Assembly: GCF_045679555.1 (NCBI RefSeq)
Contig: NC_092087.1
Location: 88,868,966-88,932,965 of the forward strand
Direction: 5' to 3'
Source of the DNA: Salvelinus alpinus
Lineage: Eukaryota; Chordata; Actinopteri; Salmoniformes; Salmonidae
Length of the DNA stretch: 64,000 bases
Shown here: piece after piece, positions 36,001-47,806 of the stretch
Numbering within the stretch: the stretch's first letter is position 1
Layout of the letters: the number at the start of each line of letters is the position of its first letter
Notes under the pieces: generated by a model
The model's input: only the letters and a program-made list of their open reading frames with translations
The model's database searches: none
What the model was told of the DNA's origin: nothing
Position numbers and translations under genes: made by a program

Positions 36001-36297
36001 ATACAAACAGCAGCCACAGTCCAAATACAAACAACAGCAGCCACAGTCCAAATACAAACAACAGCAGCCACAGTCCAAAATGCAAACAACAGCAACCACA
36101 GTCAAAATACAAACAACAACAGCCACAGTCAAAATACAAACAACAACAGCCACAGTCAAAATACAAACAACAGCAGCCACAGTCCAAATACAAACAACAG
36201 CAGCCACAGTCAAAATACAAACAACAGCAGCCACAGTCAAAATACAAACAACAGCAGCGACAGTCCAAACACAAACAACAGCAGCTACAGTTCAAAT
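33056..36297 (+). repeat. 27/24-bp satellite array, 3.2 kb
   Basis: About 120 units of AAATACAAACAACAGCAGCC plus ACAGTCC; some units lack a CAA (24 bp). A block of about 1.04 kb (33541-34590) is repeated almost exactly at 34582-35631 (period 1041). All unit lengths are multiples of three, so a frame of 992 codons is open on the minus strand and other frames are long too; this is a composition effect. Confidence 0.95.
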
Positions 36298-36302
36298 GCA
36301 TA

Positions 36303-36425
36303 AAATAGAACCAATAACATGGTCCCGAAAGTTCAATGGAACCAATAGCATAGTCCCAAAGGTACAGTTGAACCAATAGCATAGTCCAAATAGTACAAAG
36401 GAACCATTAGCATATTCCCAAAAGT
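36303..36425 (+). repeat. About 33-bp repeat, four units
   Basis: Imperfect tandem copies around GAACCAATAGCATAGTCCCA, directly after the 27-bp array. Confidence 0.75.
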
Positions 36426-36594
36426 ACAATCTCCTATAGTTTAAGCTAAATTGAATTGAAAGCACATCTCACAAAGTTGAAGGCATTTAGACAGCATTAT
36501 GTTTCATCCCACCACTCACCTGGAGACTCTCCAAGGCGCAAGTGGACATGTTAGTATTCTTGATGTTGACAAAGGCACAGAATCTCTCTTGTAG

Positions 36595-37015
36595 AACTCT
36601 GATACGCTCTATCTCACCACACATATAACCACAACTAGGGAGAGACAGAACATTGAGAGAATTAGAGTTCTACATTCTATGTTATTTACTGTAGGTGAGG
36701 GGAGATAGCATTAGAATGTAGAACTCTGATACTCTCTCTCACCACACCTACAGTTCAGAACATAAAATTAAATGTAGAACTCTGATAGTCTCTATGTTCT
36801 GCACTGTAGGTGTGGTGAGATATAATTACAATGTAGAACTCTTATACTCTCTATGTTCTGCATTGTAGTTGTGGTGAGATAGAATCAGAATGTAGAACTC
36901 TGACACTCTCTATCTCACCACACCTACAGTGCAGAACATAGAATTAGAATATAGAACTCTGATACTCTCTATCTCACCATACCTACAGTGCAGAACATAG
37001 AATTAGAATGTAAAA
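36595..37015. repeat. Tandem and inverted copies of the RRM exon edge
   Basis: Repeated words GTAGAACTCTGATACTCTCT and TCTCACCACACCTACAGTGC, spacing about 65-75 bp, with some copies inverted (TGTAGGTGTGGTGAGATA). They match the 5' edge and acceptor of the RRM exon at 36600-36640, so the array grew from that exon edge. Confidence 0.65.
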
Positions 37016-37189
37016 GAATGATGATTCTCCTTCCAACTCAGCAGACAGAGATGCATGTAATAGTATTAGAATGGTGGACCAGCAGCCATTTTGAGTGAAC
37101 CATGTAAAGTGTTAATGTATGTTACTTGATGATTACCACACCATGTCAGAAACAAAGAAACTCACAGCAAGAGAAACCTAAGCAGTGGT

Positions 37190-37350
37190 CATGCAGGTAG
37201 TCTAGTGGTTATGAGTGTTGGGCCAGAAACCGAAAGGTTGCTGGTTCAAGTTCCTGAGCCCACTAGGTGAAACATCTGTCAATGCACTTCATCCTAATTG
37301 GTCCTGTAAGTCTGGATAAGAGTGTCTGTTAAATGACTGACATGTAGATA
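37190..37350 (+). repeat. tRNA-derived SINE (HpaI-like)
   Basis: A box TAGTCTAGTGGTTATGAGTG, B box GGTTGCTGGTTCAAGTTCC, then a tail with CCTGTAAGTCTGGATAAGAG and GTTAAATGACTG, as in salmonid SINEs with an L2-type tail. Confidence 0.75.
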
Positions 37351-37464
37351 GAGATGCAGATAAATGTTTCTCAGTGAGGTCCCACCCAGAGAGAAGCATA
37401 GGGGGACCTGAGGAGGAGAGGAAGGGAGGGAACATGTTCAGAATAAATCCATTAACTTTTACTT

Positions 37465-39270
37465 GGTCACAATCCCGGATCCGGGAGCACCCTCATCAGT
37501 AAAAAAGCTGACTGGCATAGCCTAGCATAGCGCCACAAGTAAATACTAGCATCTAAATATCATGAAATCACAAGTCCAAGACACCAGATAAATCCAGCCA
37601 TCATTTCCGATTTTTAAAATGTTTTACAGGGAAAACACAATATGTATTTCTATTAGCTAACCACCATAGCAAAAGACTCAACCGCATATTTTCACAATTT
37701 TTTTACCGCATAGGTAGCTATCACAAATTCGACCAAATAAAGATATAAATAGTCACTAACCAAGAAACAACTTCATCAGATGACAGTCTGATAACATATT
37801 TATTGTATAGCATATGTTTTGTTCGAAAAATGTGCATATTTCAGGTATAAATCATAGTTTTACATTGCAGCCACCATCACAAAATCTCACCAAAGCAGCT
37901 AGAATAACTACAGAGACCAACTTGAAATACCTAAATACTCATCATAAAACATTTATGAAAAATACATGGTGTACAGCAAATTAAAGATAAAACATCTTGT
38001 GAATCCAGCCAATATTTCAGATTTTTTAAGTGTTTTACAGCGAAAACACAATATAGCATTATATTAGCTTACTACAATATCCAACCACACAACAGCATTG
38101 ATTCAAGGCAACGGTAGCGAAAGCGACAAAACCAGCAAAAGATATTAATTATTTCACTAACCTTCATAAACTTCATCAGATGACAGTCCTATAACATCAT
38201 ATTACACAAGACATACAGTATATGGTTTGTTCGAAAATGTGCATATTTAGCGGCACAAATCGTGGCTTTACAATTTGAATACGTAGTGAAAATGCAGAAA
38301 TATTGTCCGGAGAAATCTTGGAGAGGCACCTATTCTAATCAAATAACTAATCATAAACTTTACTAAAAAATACATGTTGGACAGCAAATTAAAGATACAC
38401 TATTTCTTAATGCAACCGCTGTGTTAGATTTTTAAAAATAACTTTAGTACGACATACAGCTTACGTTATAGCGAGACAGCGCCCAAAATCTGGGCGGAAT
38501 ATACGTCTAAACATTTTCGACAGAAATACGAAATAACATCATAAATGGTTCCTACTATTTGATGAGCTTCCATCAGAATCTTGTACAAGTTGTCCTTTGT
38601 CCAGAATAATCGTTGTTCGGTTGTAGAATGTCGTCTTCATCTGTAGAACGCTAGCCAACGCTAGCCATGCAGCACAGAAGTGTCCAACTCACCATAACGC
38701 ATAACAAAGAAAATACCGAAAATCGGAATAAACTGATATAAACTGATATAAGTCGGTTTAATATAACTAGTTGATGATGTTTTTAACACATATATCAAAT
38801 AAAATCAGAGCCGGATATATCTAACGTCTATAACGAAAGCTTTTCAGAATGCAATCCTGAGGTCCGTCTTGCGCCAAGCCGAACGGTGAAAAGACTAGAC
38901 CCACCGTTCCAAGAGGTCTTGTTCGGCCTCACATAGAACATACACCCCATTCCAACTCTCACTGCCTACTGACATCTAGTGGAAGGCATATGCAGTGTAT
39001 GTAGACCCATAGATTTCATGCAAATTAATAGGCTGACCCAGGAACAGAGCCCCCGATTTCAGATTTTTCAGTTCCTGACAGGAAGTTTGCTGCAAAATGA
39101 TTTCTGTTTTACTCACAGATATAATTCAAACGGTTTTAGAAACTAGAGAGTGTTTTCTATCCAATAGTAATAATATGCATATTGTACGAGCAAGAATTGA
39201 GTACGAGGCAGTTTAATTTGGGAACAATTTTTTACAAAGTGAAAACAGCGCCCCCCCCTATTGAGAAAAT
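37465..39270 (-). repeat. 1.8-kb salmonid repeat with internal duplications
   Basis: Non-coding AT-rich repeat. On the minus strand it runs from a GGGGGGCGCTG-type start (near 39255) to TCCCGGATCCGGGATTGTG (near 37485). It contains two diverged copies of a roughly 400-bp module (CTTCATCAGATGACAGTC at 37769 and 38171). The same family starts at 63841. Class not determined. Confidence 0.65.
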
Positions 39271-39619
39271 GTTAAAACAACCTTATAACAAAACAAAGTT
39301 ATGGTTCTAAATGGCCAATAGGGCTCTGGTCAAAAGTAGTGTACTATGTAGGAATAAGGTGCTATTTGGGACAGTCTATAGAACCTATAAACATAGGTAT
39401 GTATACTCACATTAAATTATGTATAATTTAGATGTGGAATAACCAAACAACAGACTGGGTGTGATTTCAGTAAACTAAGGTGGTCTGTAATGATGAGATA
39501 ACCTTGTCTGAGACCTGGAGATTCATGTTAGCTAATAGGTGCTAATGCCTAGACTTTAACTCAGTGGGCTAGCATGGTCTAGAATCACACTAACAACCCA
39601 GGTATGATACCCAGAGGGG
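39271..39619. other. Non-coding, nothing recognised
   Basis: Spacer between the 1.8-kb repeat and the 31-bp minisatellite. Confidence 0.4.
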
Positions 39620-39775
39620 AGGAGAGGTCCACCACTGGAGTCCTGAGAGGAGGAGAGGTCCATCACTGGAGTCCTGGCGGGAGGAGAGGTCCACCACTGG
39701 AGTCCTGAGGGGAGGAGAGGTCCATCACTGGAGTCCTGGCGGGAGGAGAGGTCCACCACTGGAGTCCTGAGAGGG
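39620..39775. repeat. 31-bp minisatellite, about five units
   Basis: Units contain GAGAGGTCCACCACTGGAGT, alternating ACCACT and ATCACT variants. Lies inside the TPR/RRM relic, next to a possible exon piece. Confidence 0.8.
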
Positions 39776-40613
39776 GAGCCGAGAACAGCCTGCATTGTGG
39801 TAATCTTCTCCAGCAGCAACGATCTCTGCACTTCCTTCAAAACTCAGATCATACATGAGAAAGAAAGAGAGAGACACAGATAGAGACACACAGAGAGAGA
39901 GAGAGAGAGAGAGACAGAAAACCAAACCTCAGCTTCGGACACATTGAGTTATCCAACTCTACTACCACCAACTCCATTACGCTGGACCCTGACCCCTGTC
40001 TCCCCTCACCATGATCTGCATGACCTTGCAGTTGAAGACCTCAGTGGAGGCCTCATCTCAGTCCTGATCCAGCTTTAACACCTGACTCATGGCCCTTTCT
40101 GCCTCACCATACAGCTGGAGAGAGAAGAGGGGAGGGAGGGGAGGAAGGGGGATAGGGTGAGAGGAGATAGTGGGGAGGGAGAGAGCGAGAGGATGGGGGA
40201 GAGACAGGAGATGGAGTGAGAGAGAGCAGGTGGGAAGAGAGGGTAGAGATAAGATGAGTGGGGAGAGGGAGAAGAGATTGAGAGTCATATTTCACTGAGA
40301 GACACACACACACTGTCAGTAATGTCCACGTTGACAGTAGAGAGCTCAGACACTGACCGTCAACCCCTTCAGTGCACTCCCCTTGAGGAAGTATCCCTTT
40401 GGCCAATCAGGGGTTGAGCTGGATGGACTTCTGAGCGTCTGATAGGGCAGAGGGGTAGAGCTCCAGACACCAGTAGCAGTATGAACCACATTCCCAAAGA
40501 ACCAAAGAAATACAAGAAATGAGATCAAAGTAGAAATAGTCCATCCAGACCTTTACCACCTAGTAAATCTGTTGGACCACTTACACGTACTCCTGCAGTA
40601 GTCTAGGGAGTAG

Positions 40614-40804
<191 letters not shown>

Positions 40805-41116
40805 TAAAACATCTGCCATTTCCAGCTACAATAGTCATTTACAACATTAACGTTAATGTCTACACTGCATTTCTGATCAATTTGATGTTATTTTAAATGG
40901 ACAATTTTTTTTGCTTTTCTTCCAAAACCAAGGAAATTTTAAGTGACTGCAAACTTTTTAACGCTAGTGCACATACTGTATTTATCATTAGGATAACAAT
41001 CTAAATTCCAACATTTACTCAAAAGTTATAGCTCATTGTCTCAAACCTTCTAGGCTATAAAGCATTATGATAGTAAGAGAATAGCATTGTGAGGCCTAGC
41101 TTTGGTTTGATGCTGT
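40805..41116. other. Spacer distal to the gene 3 minisatellite
   Basis: No gene is seen. The last 80 bp are homologous to 3400-3480 and 49690-49780. Confidence 0.45.
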
Positions 41117-41688
41117 TGCTCTTCAGTCCAGGTTCTGTGGTGGGTCTCTTCAGTCCAGGTTCTGTGGTGGTTCTCTTCAGTCCAAGTTATGTGGTGGTTT
41201 TCTTCAGTCCAGGTTCTGTGGTGGGTCTCTTCAGTCCAGGTTCTGTGGTGGTTCTCTTCAGTCCAAGTTATGTGGTGGTTTTCTTCAGTCCAGGTTCTGT
41301 GGTGGTTCTTTCAATCCAAGTTCTGTGGTGGTTCTCTTCAGTCCAGGTTATGTGGTGGTTCTGTTCAGTCCAGGTTCTGTGGTGGTTCTCTTCAATCCAG
41401 GTTCTGTAGTGGTTCTCTTCAGTCCAGGTTCTGTGGTGGTTCTCTTCAGTCCATGTTCTGTGGTGGGTCTCTTCAGTCCAGGTTATGTGGTGGTTCTCTT
41501 CAGTCCAAGTTATGTGGTGGTTCTGTTCAGTCCAGGTTCTGTGGTGGTTCTCTTCAATCCAAGTTCTGTGGTGGTTCTTTTCAGTCCATGTTCTGCGGTG
41601 GGTCTCTTCAGTCCAGGTTCTGTGGTGGTTCTCTTCAGTCCAGGTTCTATGGTGGTTCTCTTCAGTCCAGGTTCTGTGGTCGTTCTCT
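41117..41688 (-). repeat. 27-bp minisatellite downstream of gene 3
   Basis: About 21 units (CTTCAGTCCAGGTTCTGTGG type), the longest of the five related arrays. It starts directly after the stop codon of the orphan last exon. Confidence 0.85.
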
Positions 41689-41919
41689 TCATTTCTGATA
41701 ATCAGAGGGCTCAGCATCTATCTGAGGGGCTGTGTCACTAGGGGAATCCCTCACATTCTGAAAGAAGACACACTGAATGAGCACTTTACGAACCCCTCCC
41801 TCCAACATTTTTATGTAAATTAATTTGCTTACTGTCTATGGTATTAGGATGAAATAACTTTGGTTGTTGACATTTTTACCTGTGTGTCTGCTGTGGCATC
41901 ACTTCCTCCTGTGGATCTC
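41689..41919 (-). pseudogene. Orphan linker and last exons of gene 3
   Basis: The linker exon 41880-41919 (40 nt, RSTGGSDATADTQ) is intact. The last exon 41689-41757 encodes 22 residues (NVRDSPSDTAPQID...DYQK) before a stop, longer than the seven residues in genes 1, 2 and 4. The YxxL tail exon that should lie between them is missing, and the transmembrane exon upstream is deleted, so these exons cannot follow a membrane anchor. Confidence 0.6.
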
Positions 41920-41960
41920 CTGTAATGAGGGACAGAGTGAGTTCTGCTCTCTACTGACCT

Positions 41961-43458
41961 CTAGTGGAAGTTGATATGTTGGTATTCCTCTCTGTCCTCA
42001 GAGCTGATATTATGGATGGTGTATCCCTGTCCAGAATGTCTCATCGACATGTTCTTGTACCAGGTGTATTTGTCCACAGGTGGGTTGGCATCACTGCTGC
42101 AGGTCAGAGTCACTGAACTGCCCTCCACTATTTCACCAGAGGGACTGACTGACACTGAGGTGTTCTTTGGGCCATCTGGATAACAAAGAAAGTAAAAGTT
42201 AGCCTTCTCATTATGAAATGGTGTAAGTATATAGAACTGTGAAATCACAACCATTAATCTAAATGAAATAGTAGCCCTATTTCATGTCTGTTTCACTAAA
42301 CATCAACACTGACCAATGACGTATTGGATGATTTTGACAGACTTTAAAAGTGTGTTAGTCACACTCACACACTGCAGGAGAATTGATGCCTTTTACAGTA
42401 CAGTAGAAGCTGTCTTCAGTATTAAAGTAGACTGAGTATGAGGGGGAGTAGTCCTCTTGTACATTCTTGCTGTTCCTGTACCAGATGTAGGTGGGGTTAC
42501 CAGTCAGAGTACAGGTGGTGCTACAGGTCAGTGTCGTTGACCACCATGTAGTGGTCACCTTCACCTGCAGGTCTGGAGTAGATAACAACATTAAAACCAT
42601 CAATGACCTGTTGTCTAGTTGAAATGAGGCAGGAGTGGACGTTCTCAAATCATCAACTCAGACATTCCTATTTTACCATACATTCATATTTATATTATTT
42701 CAATACAAATCAAGACAATTTTCCAGAAACAACTAAACAGATCAACACTATATATAATATAGTAATATACCTGTAACAGACAAAGTGACTCCAGGGATAC
42801 CAAAATATTTCCCTCCGATCTGATCTGTTATAAATCTGAACATGTACGTAGCTGAGTCACTCTCTCTCAGGTTTGTGATTGTCAGGGTGTGTCCATTCGT
42901 CTTATCACTACGGTACGTCACACGACCTTTGTAGTCTGGGTCATCTAACAGACTCACATAATTCTCCACATTATAAATTTTAGTGAACCACAAGGTTGTT
43001 GTGACTGTATAACCTCTGGGATATGTGTAAGAGCAGGACATCTCCACTGTTGACCCCTTCAAGGTACAGATACTCTGAGTGGTGTATGTAACACTCCAGC
43101 CAATCTGCCCCAGTACAACTGAAACACAGTTAGACATCACAAGGACGTTACATTAAGTTCAAGGTCTTTTGACTCACACTAACACTTTGTTCCATAGTTG
43201 CTGAGTTGAGACATAGATACTCTTTGGTTGAGTGTGAATGGAAACCACAGATAAGCTTTGCTCAGTGAGGCGAGGAAGAAAACTGTTTAAAGTGAAGTGG
43301 AGACGCCAAATGTGTTGACAGTAGAACATAAAAATGGTTTTCCTTTTAGAAATATCTGTAGTTTGACAAACAGAGCAACTTAAAGATAAGAATGAGACTA
43401 TACCTTCTACAGACCAGAGAAAGACCACCAACACACTTCCTGCTGTTCTCAAGGCCAT
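41961..43458 (-). CDS. CD22/Siglec-like receptor gene 3, truncated, secreted-type, 273 residues
   Basis: Exons 43404-43458 (signal peptide), 42771-43118 (V), 42369-42572 (C2) and 41961-42175 (partial C2 running to a stop) join in frame to 822 nt. The third Ig domain reads normally to SSEDREEY and then passes into former intron DNA (QHINFH, stop at 41961-41963), losing its F-strand Cys. The deletion junction is at about 41980, and the transmembrane exon is gone. V1 keeps the F-strand Arg (YMFRF), but the E-strand Cys is His (GHTLTI). It may yield a soluble protein or may be a pseudogene; the absent half domain argues for poor folding. A polyadenylation site for the short form was not identified. 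Confidence 0.55.
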
Positions 43459-44111
43459 TGTTGCATCTCCCACCCTGCAGTCTCAGAAACATAAACAACA
43501 ACTCACTCTATAGCTGGTGAATAACTCCACCTGATACATTGAAGTATAAACTGTAAATGGGGTACAGGTCCTCATTACTGAAAATGAACCAGGCTCATAT
43601 TGTGTTGTATTGTGCTTAATCTTGGTTACCCAGATGCAAAATCACCTCCGGATAGTTTGGGGGCGTTAACAATGGAAGGAAGCGAAGTCTCTTCCCTCGT
43701 AAATGGAAACTCACTGTCAAACCACTCTCTTCCGCTAATTTCACCCTTTTTTATCATGACTACATGGATACAATAAAGTCATCATCATCAACATCAACAA
43801 CAACAACTTATTGAACAGATCTGTAGTACTGTAAACACATATTTCTACATTGATTGTTCTGAAGCTGTTTTTTTCTCAGATCCCCAAATATAGGAGGATA
43901 AATGTTCCATCCTCTACGGTCCGTCAAGCTGTACAGCAGCCTAAAGACTGACCACCAGGTTCAATGATAGCTCCTATCCCCAAGCTGTGAGGATAAACAG
44001 AGGGTGACTCACATACACACACACACACACACACACACTGGAAAATACTTAAGCCTCACTCTACTGACCTCTAGTGGAAGTTGATATGTTACTAATACAA
44101 TTTTGCAGTTA
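43459..44111. other. Upstream of gene 3, LINE remnant and tail-intron remnant
   Basis: Shares the upstream block of genes 1 and 2 (AAAGACTGACCACCAGGTTC at about 43943). At 44050-44111 it contains ACTGACCTCTAGTGGAAGTT, normally found next to a linker exon, so a scrap of another receptor tail lies here. CA tract at about 44014-44038. Confidence 0.45.
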
Positions 44112-44462
44112 CAGTTTTTATTACAATCGCTAGGACCCACTTCTCAATACTTAGGTCACTTTTTCAAAACTCTTCACACAGTTCTCCTAACCAACTTTCA
44201 GCTTGGAACAGCAGTTCATTTCACATCCAAAATGCACTAAAACTACCAAAACACTTCATACATGTCTCAAATCAACTCATTCTTCCATAACACTAGCAAA
44301 GGTTGTCACCCAACAAGCACACTTTGTCCCTCATAAAACAATGACCTAAAACACACTAACAACAGGTAGCATTACACATCGTTTTGTTTCGTCAAATGTC
44401 TTTACAAAACAAGAATGACACCTCTCTACTGTTTAGAATTCAATGCAGTATATGTTACAGGA

Positions 44463-47400
44463 ATCAAATCAAATTTTATTTGTCACATACACATGGTTAG
44501 CAGATGTTAATGCAAGTGTAGCGAAATGCTTGTGCTTCTAGTTCCGACAATGCAGTAATAACCAACAAGTAATCTAACCTAACAATTCCACAACTACTAC
44601 CTTATACACACAAGTGTAAAGGGATAAAGAATATGTACATAAAGATATATGAATGAGTGATGGTACAGAACGGCATAGGCAAGATGCAGTAGATGGTATA
44701 GAGTACAGTATATACATATGAGATGAGTAATGTAGGGTATGTAAAAATAAAGTGGCATAGTTTAAAGTGGCTAGTGATACATGTATTACATAAAGATGGC
44801 AAGATGCAGTAGATGATATAGAGTACAGTATATACATATGAGATGAGTAATGTAGGGTATGTAAACATTATATTAAGTGGCGTTGTTTAAAGTGGCTAGT
44901 GGTACATTTTTACATAATTTCCATCAATTCCCATTATTAAAGTGGCTGGAGTTGAGTCAGTATGTTGGCAGCGGCCGCTAAATGTTAGTGGTGGCTGTTT
45001 AACAGTCTGATGGCCTTGAGATAGAAGCTGTTTTTCAGTCTCTCGGTCCCTGCTTTGATGCACCTGTACTGACCTCGCCTTCTGGATGATAGCGGGGTGA
45101 ACAGGCAGTGGCTTGGGTGGTTGTTGTCCTTGATGATCTTTATGGCCTTCCTGTGACATCGGGTGGTGTAGGTGTCCTGGAGGGCAGGTAGTTTGCCCCC
45201 GGTGATGCGTTGTGCAGACCTCACTACCCTCTGGAGAGCCTTACGGTTGTGGGCGGAGCAGTTGCCGTACCAGGCGGTGATACAGGCCGACAGGATGCTT
45301 TCGATTGTGCATCTGTAGAAGTTTGTGAGTGCTTTTGGTGACAAGCCGAATTTCTTCAGCCTCCTGAGGTTGAAGAGGCGATGCTGCGCCTTCTTCACAA
45401 CGCTGTCTGTGTGGGTGGACCAATTCAGTTTGTCCGTGATGTGTATACCGAGGAACTTAAAACTTTCCACCTTCTCCACTACTGACCCGTCGATGTGGAT
45501 AGGGGGGTGCTCCCTCTGCTGTTTCCTGAAGTCCACAATCATCTCCTTTGTTTTGTTGACGTTGAGTGTGAGGTTATTTTCCTGACACCACACTCCGAGG
45601 GCCCTCACCTCCTCCCTGTAGGCCGTCTCGTCGTTGTTGGTAATCAAGCCTACCACTGTAGTGTCATCCGCAAACTTGATGATTGAGTTGGAGGCGTGCA
45701 TGGCCACGCAGTCGTGGGTGAACAGGGAGTACAGGAGAGGGCTCAGAACGCACCCTTGTGGGGCCCCAGTGTTGAGGATCAGCGGGGTGGAGATGTTGTT
45801 ACCTACCCTCACCACCTGGGGGCGGCCCGTCAGGAAGTCCAGGACCCAGTTGCACAGGGCGGGGTCGAGACCCAGGGTCTCGAGCTTGATGACGAGTTTG
45901 GAGGGTACTATGGTGTTAAATGCTGAGCTGTAGTCGATGAACAGCATTCTCACATAGGTATTCCTCTTGTCCAGATGGGTTAGGGCAATGTGCAGTGTGG
46001 TTGCGATTGCGTCGTCTGTGGACCTATTGGGTCGGTAAGCAAATTGGAGTGGGTCTAGGGTGTCCGGTAAGGTGGAGGTGATATGGTCCTTGACTAGTCT
46101 CTCAAAGCACTTCATGATGACGGAAGTGAGTGCTACGTTAGTCGTTTAGCTCAGTTACCTTAGCTTTCTTGGGAACAGGAACAATGGTGGCCCTCTTGAA
46201 GCATGTGGGAACAGCAGACTGGGATAAGGATTGATTGAATATGTCCGTAAACACACCAGCCAGCTGGTCTGCGCATGCTCTGAGGCTGGGAATGCCGTCT
46301 GGGCCTGCAGCCTTGCGAGGGTTAACACGTTTAAATGTTTTACTCACCTCGGCTGCAGTGAAGGAGAGCCCGCAGGTTTTGGTAGCGGGCCGTGTCAGTG
46401 GCACTGTATTGTCCTCAAAGCGAGCAAAAAAGTTATTTAGCCTGTCTGGGAGCAAGACATCCTGGTCTGCGACGGGGCTGGTTTTCTTTTTGTAATCCGT
46501 GATTGACTGTAGACCCTGCCACATACCTCTTGTGTCTGAGCTGTTGAATTGCCGTCAATCCACGGTTTCTGGTTTGGGAATGTTTTAATCGTTGCTGTGG
46601 GTACGACATCGTCAATGCACTTTCTAATGAACTCGCTCACCGAATCAGCATATTCGTCAATGTTGTTGTTGGACGCAATGCGGAACATATTCCAATCCGT
46701 GTGATCGAAGCAGTCTTGAAGCGTGGAATCAGATTGGTCGGACCAGCGTTGAACAGACCTGAGCGAGGGATCTTGTTGTTTTAGTTTCTGTTTGTATGCT
46801 GGAAGCAACAAAATGGAGTCGTGGTCAGCTTTTCCGAAAGGAGCGCGGGGGAGGGCCTTATATGCGTCGCGGAAGTTAGTATAACAATGATCCAAGGTTT
46901 TACCAGCCCTGGTAGCACAATCGATAAGCTGATAGAATTTAGGGAGTTTTGTTTTCAGATTAGCCTTGTTAAAATCCCCAGCTACGATGAATGCAGCCTC
47001 AGGGTGTGTGGTTTCCAGTTTACAAAGAGTCAGATAAAGTTCGTTCAGGGCCATCGATGTTTCTGCTTGGGGGGGAATATATACGGCTGTGATTATAATC
47101 GAAGAGAATTCCCTTGGTAGATAATGCGGTCGACATTTGATTGTGAGGAATTCTAGATCAGGTGAACAGAATGACTTGAGTTCCTGTATGTTGTTATGAT
47201 CACATTACGTCTCGTTAATCATAAGGCATACACCCCCGCCCCTCTTCTTACCAGAAAGATGTATGTTTCTGTCGGCGCGATGCGTGAAGAAACCAGCTGG
47301 CTGCACCGACTCCGTTAGCGTCCCTTGAGTTAGCCATGTTTCCGTGAAGCAGAGAACGTTACAATCTCTGATGTCTCTCTGGAATGTTGCCCTTGCTTGG

Positions 47401-47806
47401 ATTTCATCAACCTTATTGTCAAGAGACTGGACATTGGCGAGTAGTATGCTAGGGAGTGGAGCGCGAATTCCCCGTCTCCGAAGCCTGACCAGGAGACCGC
47501 TACGTTTTCCCCTTTTACGGCGTCGCATAGGGTCGCCGGCTGGGATCAGATCCATTGTATTGGGTGGAAGGCAAAACACTGGATCCGTTTCGGGAAAGTC
47601 ATATTCCTGGTTGGAACGATGGTGAGTTGACGTTGTTCTTATATTCAGTAGTTCCTCCCGACTGTATGTAATGAAGCCTAAGATTACCTGGGGTACCAAT
47701 GTAAGGAATAACACATAAAAAAACAAAATACTGCATATTTTCCAAGGAACGCGAAGCGAGGCGGCCATCTCGGTCGGCGCCGGAAGTAACCAGGAATGAA
47801 TCAGAC
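44463..47806 (-). mobile_element. Rex1-like LINE copy 2, near full length
   Basis: The 3' end has the AAATCAAATTTTATTTG tail at 44463 and the 5' end is near 47806. It carries 5' sequence, endonuclease, reverse transcriptase and 3' UTR in order. It sits inside the Tc1/mariner-type element. A candidate target duplication (TGCAGTATATG near 44442, TGCAATATGC near 47811) is imperfect. Confidence 0.8.
44985..47768 (-). pseudogene. Rex1-like LINE polyprotein, several lesions
   Basis: From MAASLRVPW at 47768: endonuclease start (LLANVQSLDNKVDEI, CFTETWL) to a stop near 47205; endonuclease middle from about 47054 (AAFIVAGDFNKANL, ADHDSILLLP); pre-RT (NPRKAAGPDGIPS) ending near 46138; then RT 44985-46115 with [23 protein letters not shown] and FADD. 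It would nick DNA and reverse-transcribe its RNA. Stops and frameshifts at about 47205, 46500 and 46130 (a 7-base loss after ELND, compared with copy 1) separate the segments. The RT segment itself is open for 376 codons. Confidence 0.8.

Larger units (their letters stand above)
36520..40460 (-). pseudogene. TPR plus RRM-like gene, decayed exons
   Basis: Three exon-like pieces on one strand. Exon 40358-40460 encodes LYPSALSDAQKSIQLNP then DWPKGYFLKGSALKGL, a tetratricopeptide repeat, with one extra base (CCCCTGATTGG) that shifts the frame. Exon 40010-40114 (GT/AG, 105 nt) encodes LYGEAERAMSQVLKLDQD, continuing the TPR, with an in-frame TGA at 40058-40060. Exon 36520-36634 encodes CGEIERIRVLQERFCAFVNI then KNTNMSTCALESL, the second half of an RRM (RNP1-like ERFCAFVNI), with good splice sites. 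A further piece may be at 39760-39845. The combination suggests an RNA-binding TPR protein resembling some TTC31-like fish genes, but I do not recognise it securely. Repeats fill the introns. Confidence 0.5.

Noticed and set aside
33262-36240. 992-codon minus-strand frame, Cys/Tyr/Leu-rich nine-residue repeats
   Set aside because: It is the translation of a satellite whose unit is a multiple of three and lacks stops; other frames are long as well. No start context, splice site or family resemblance.
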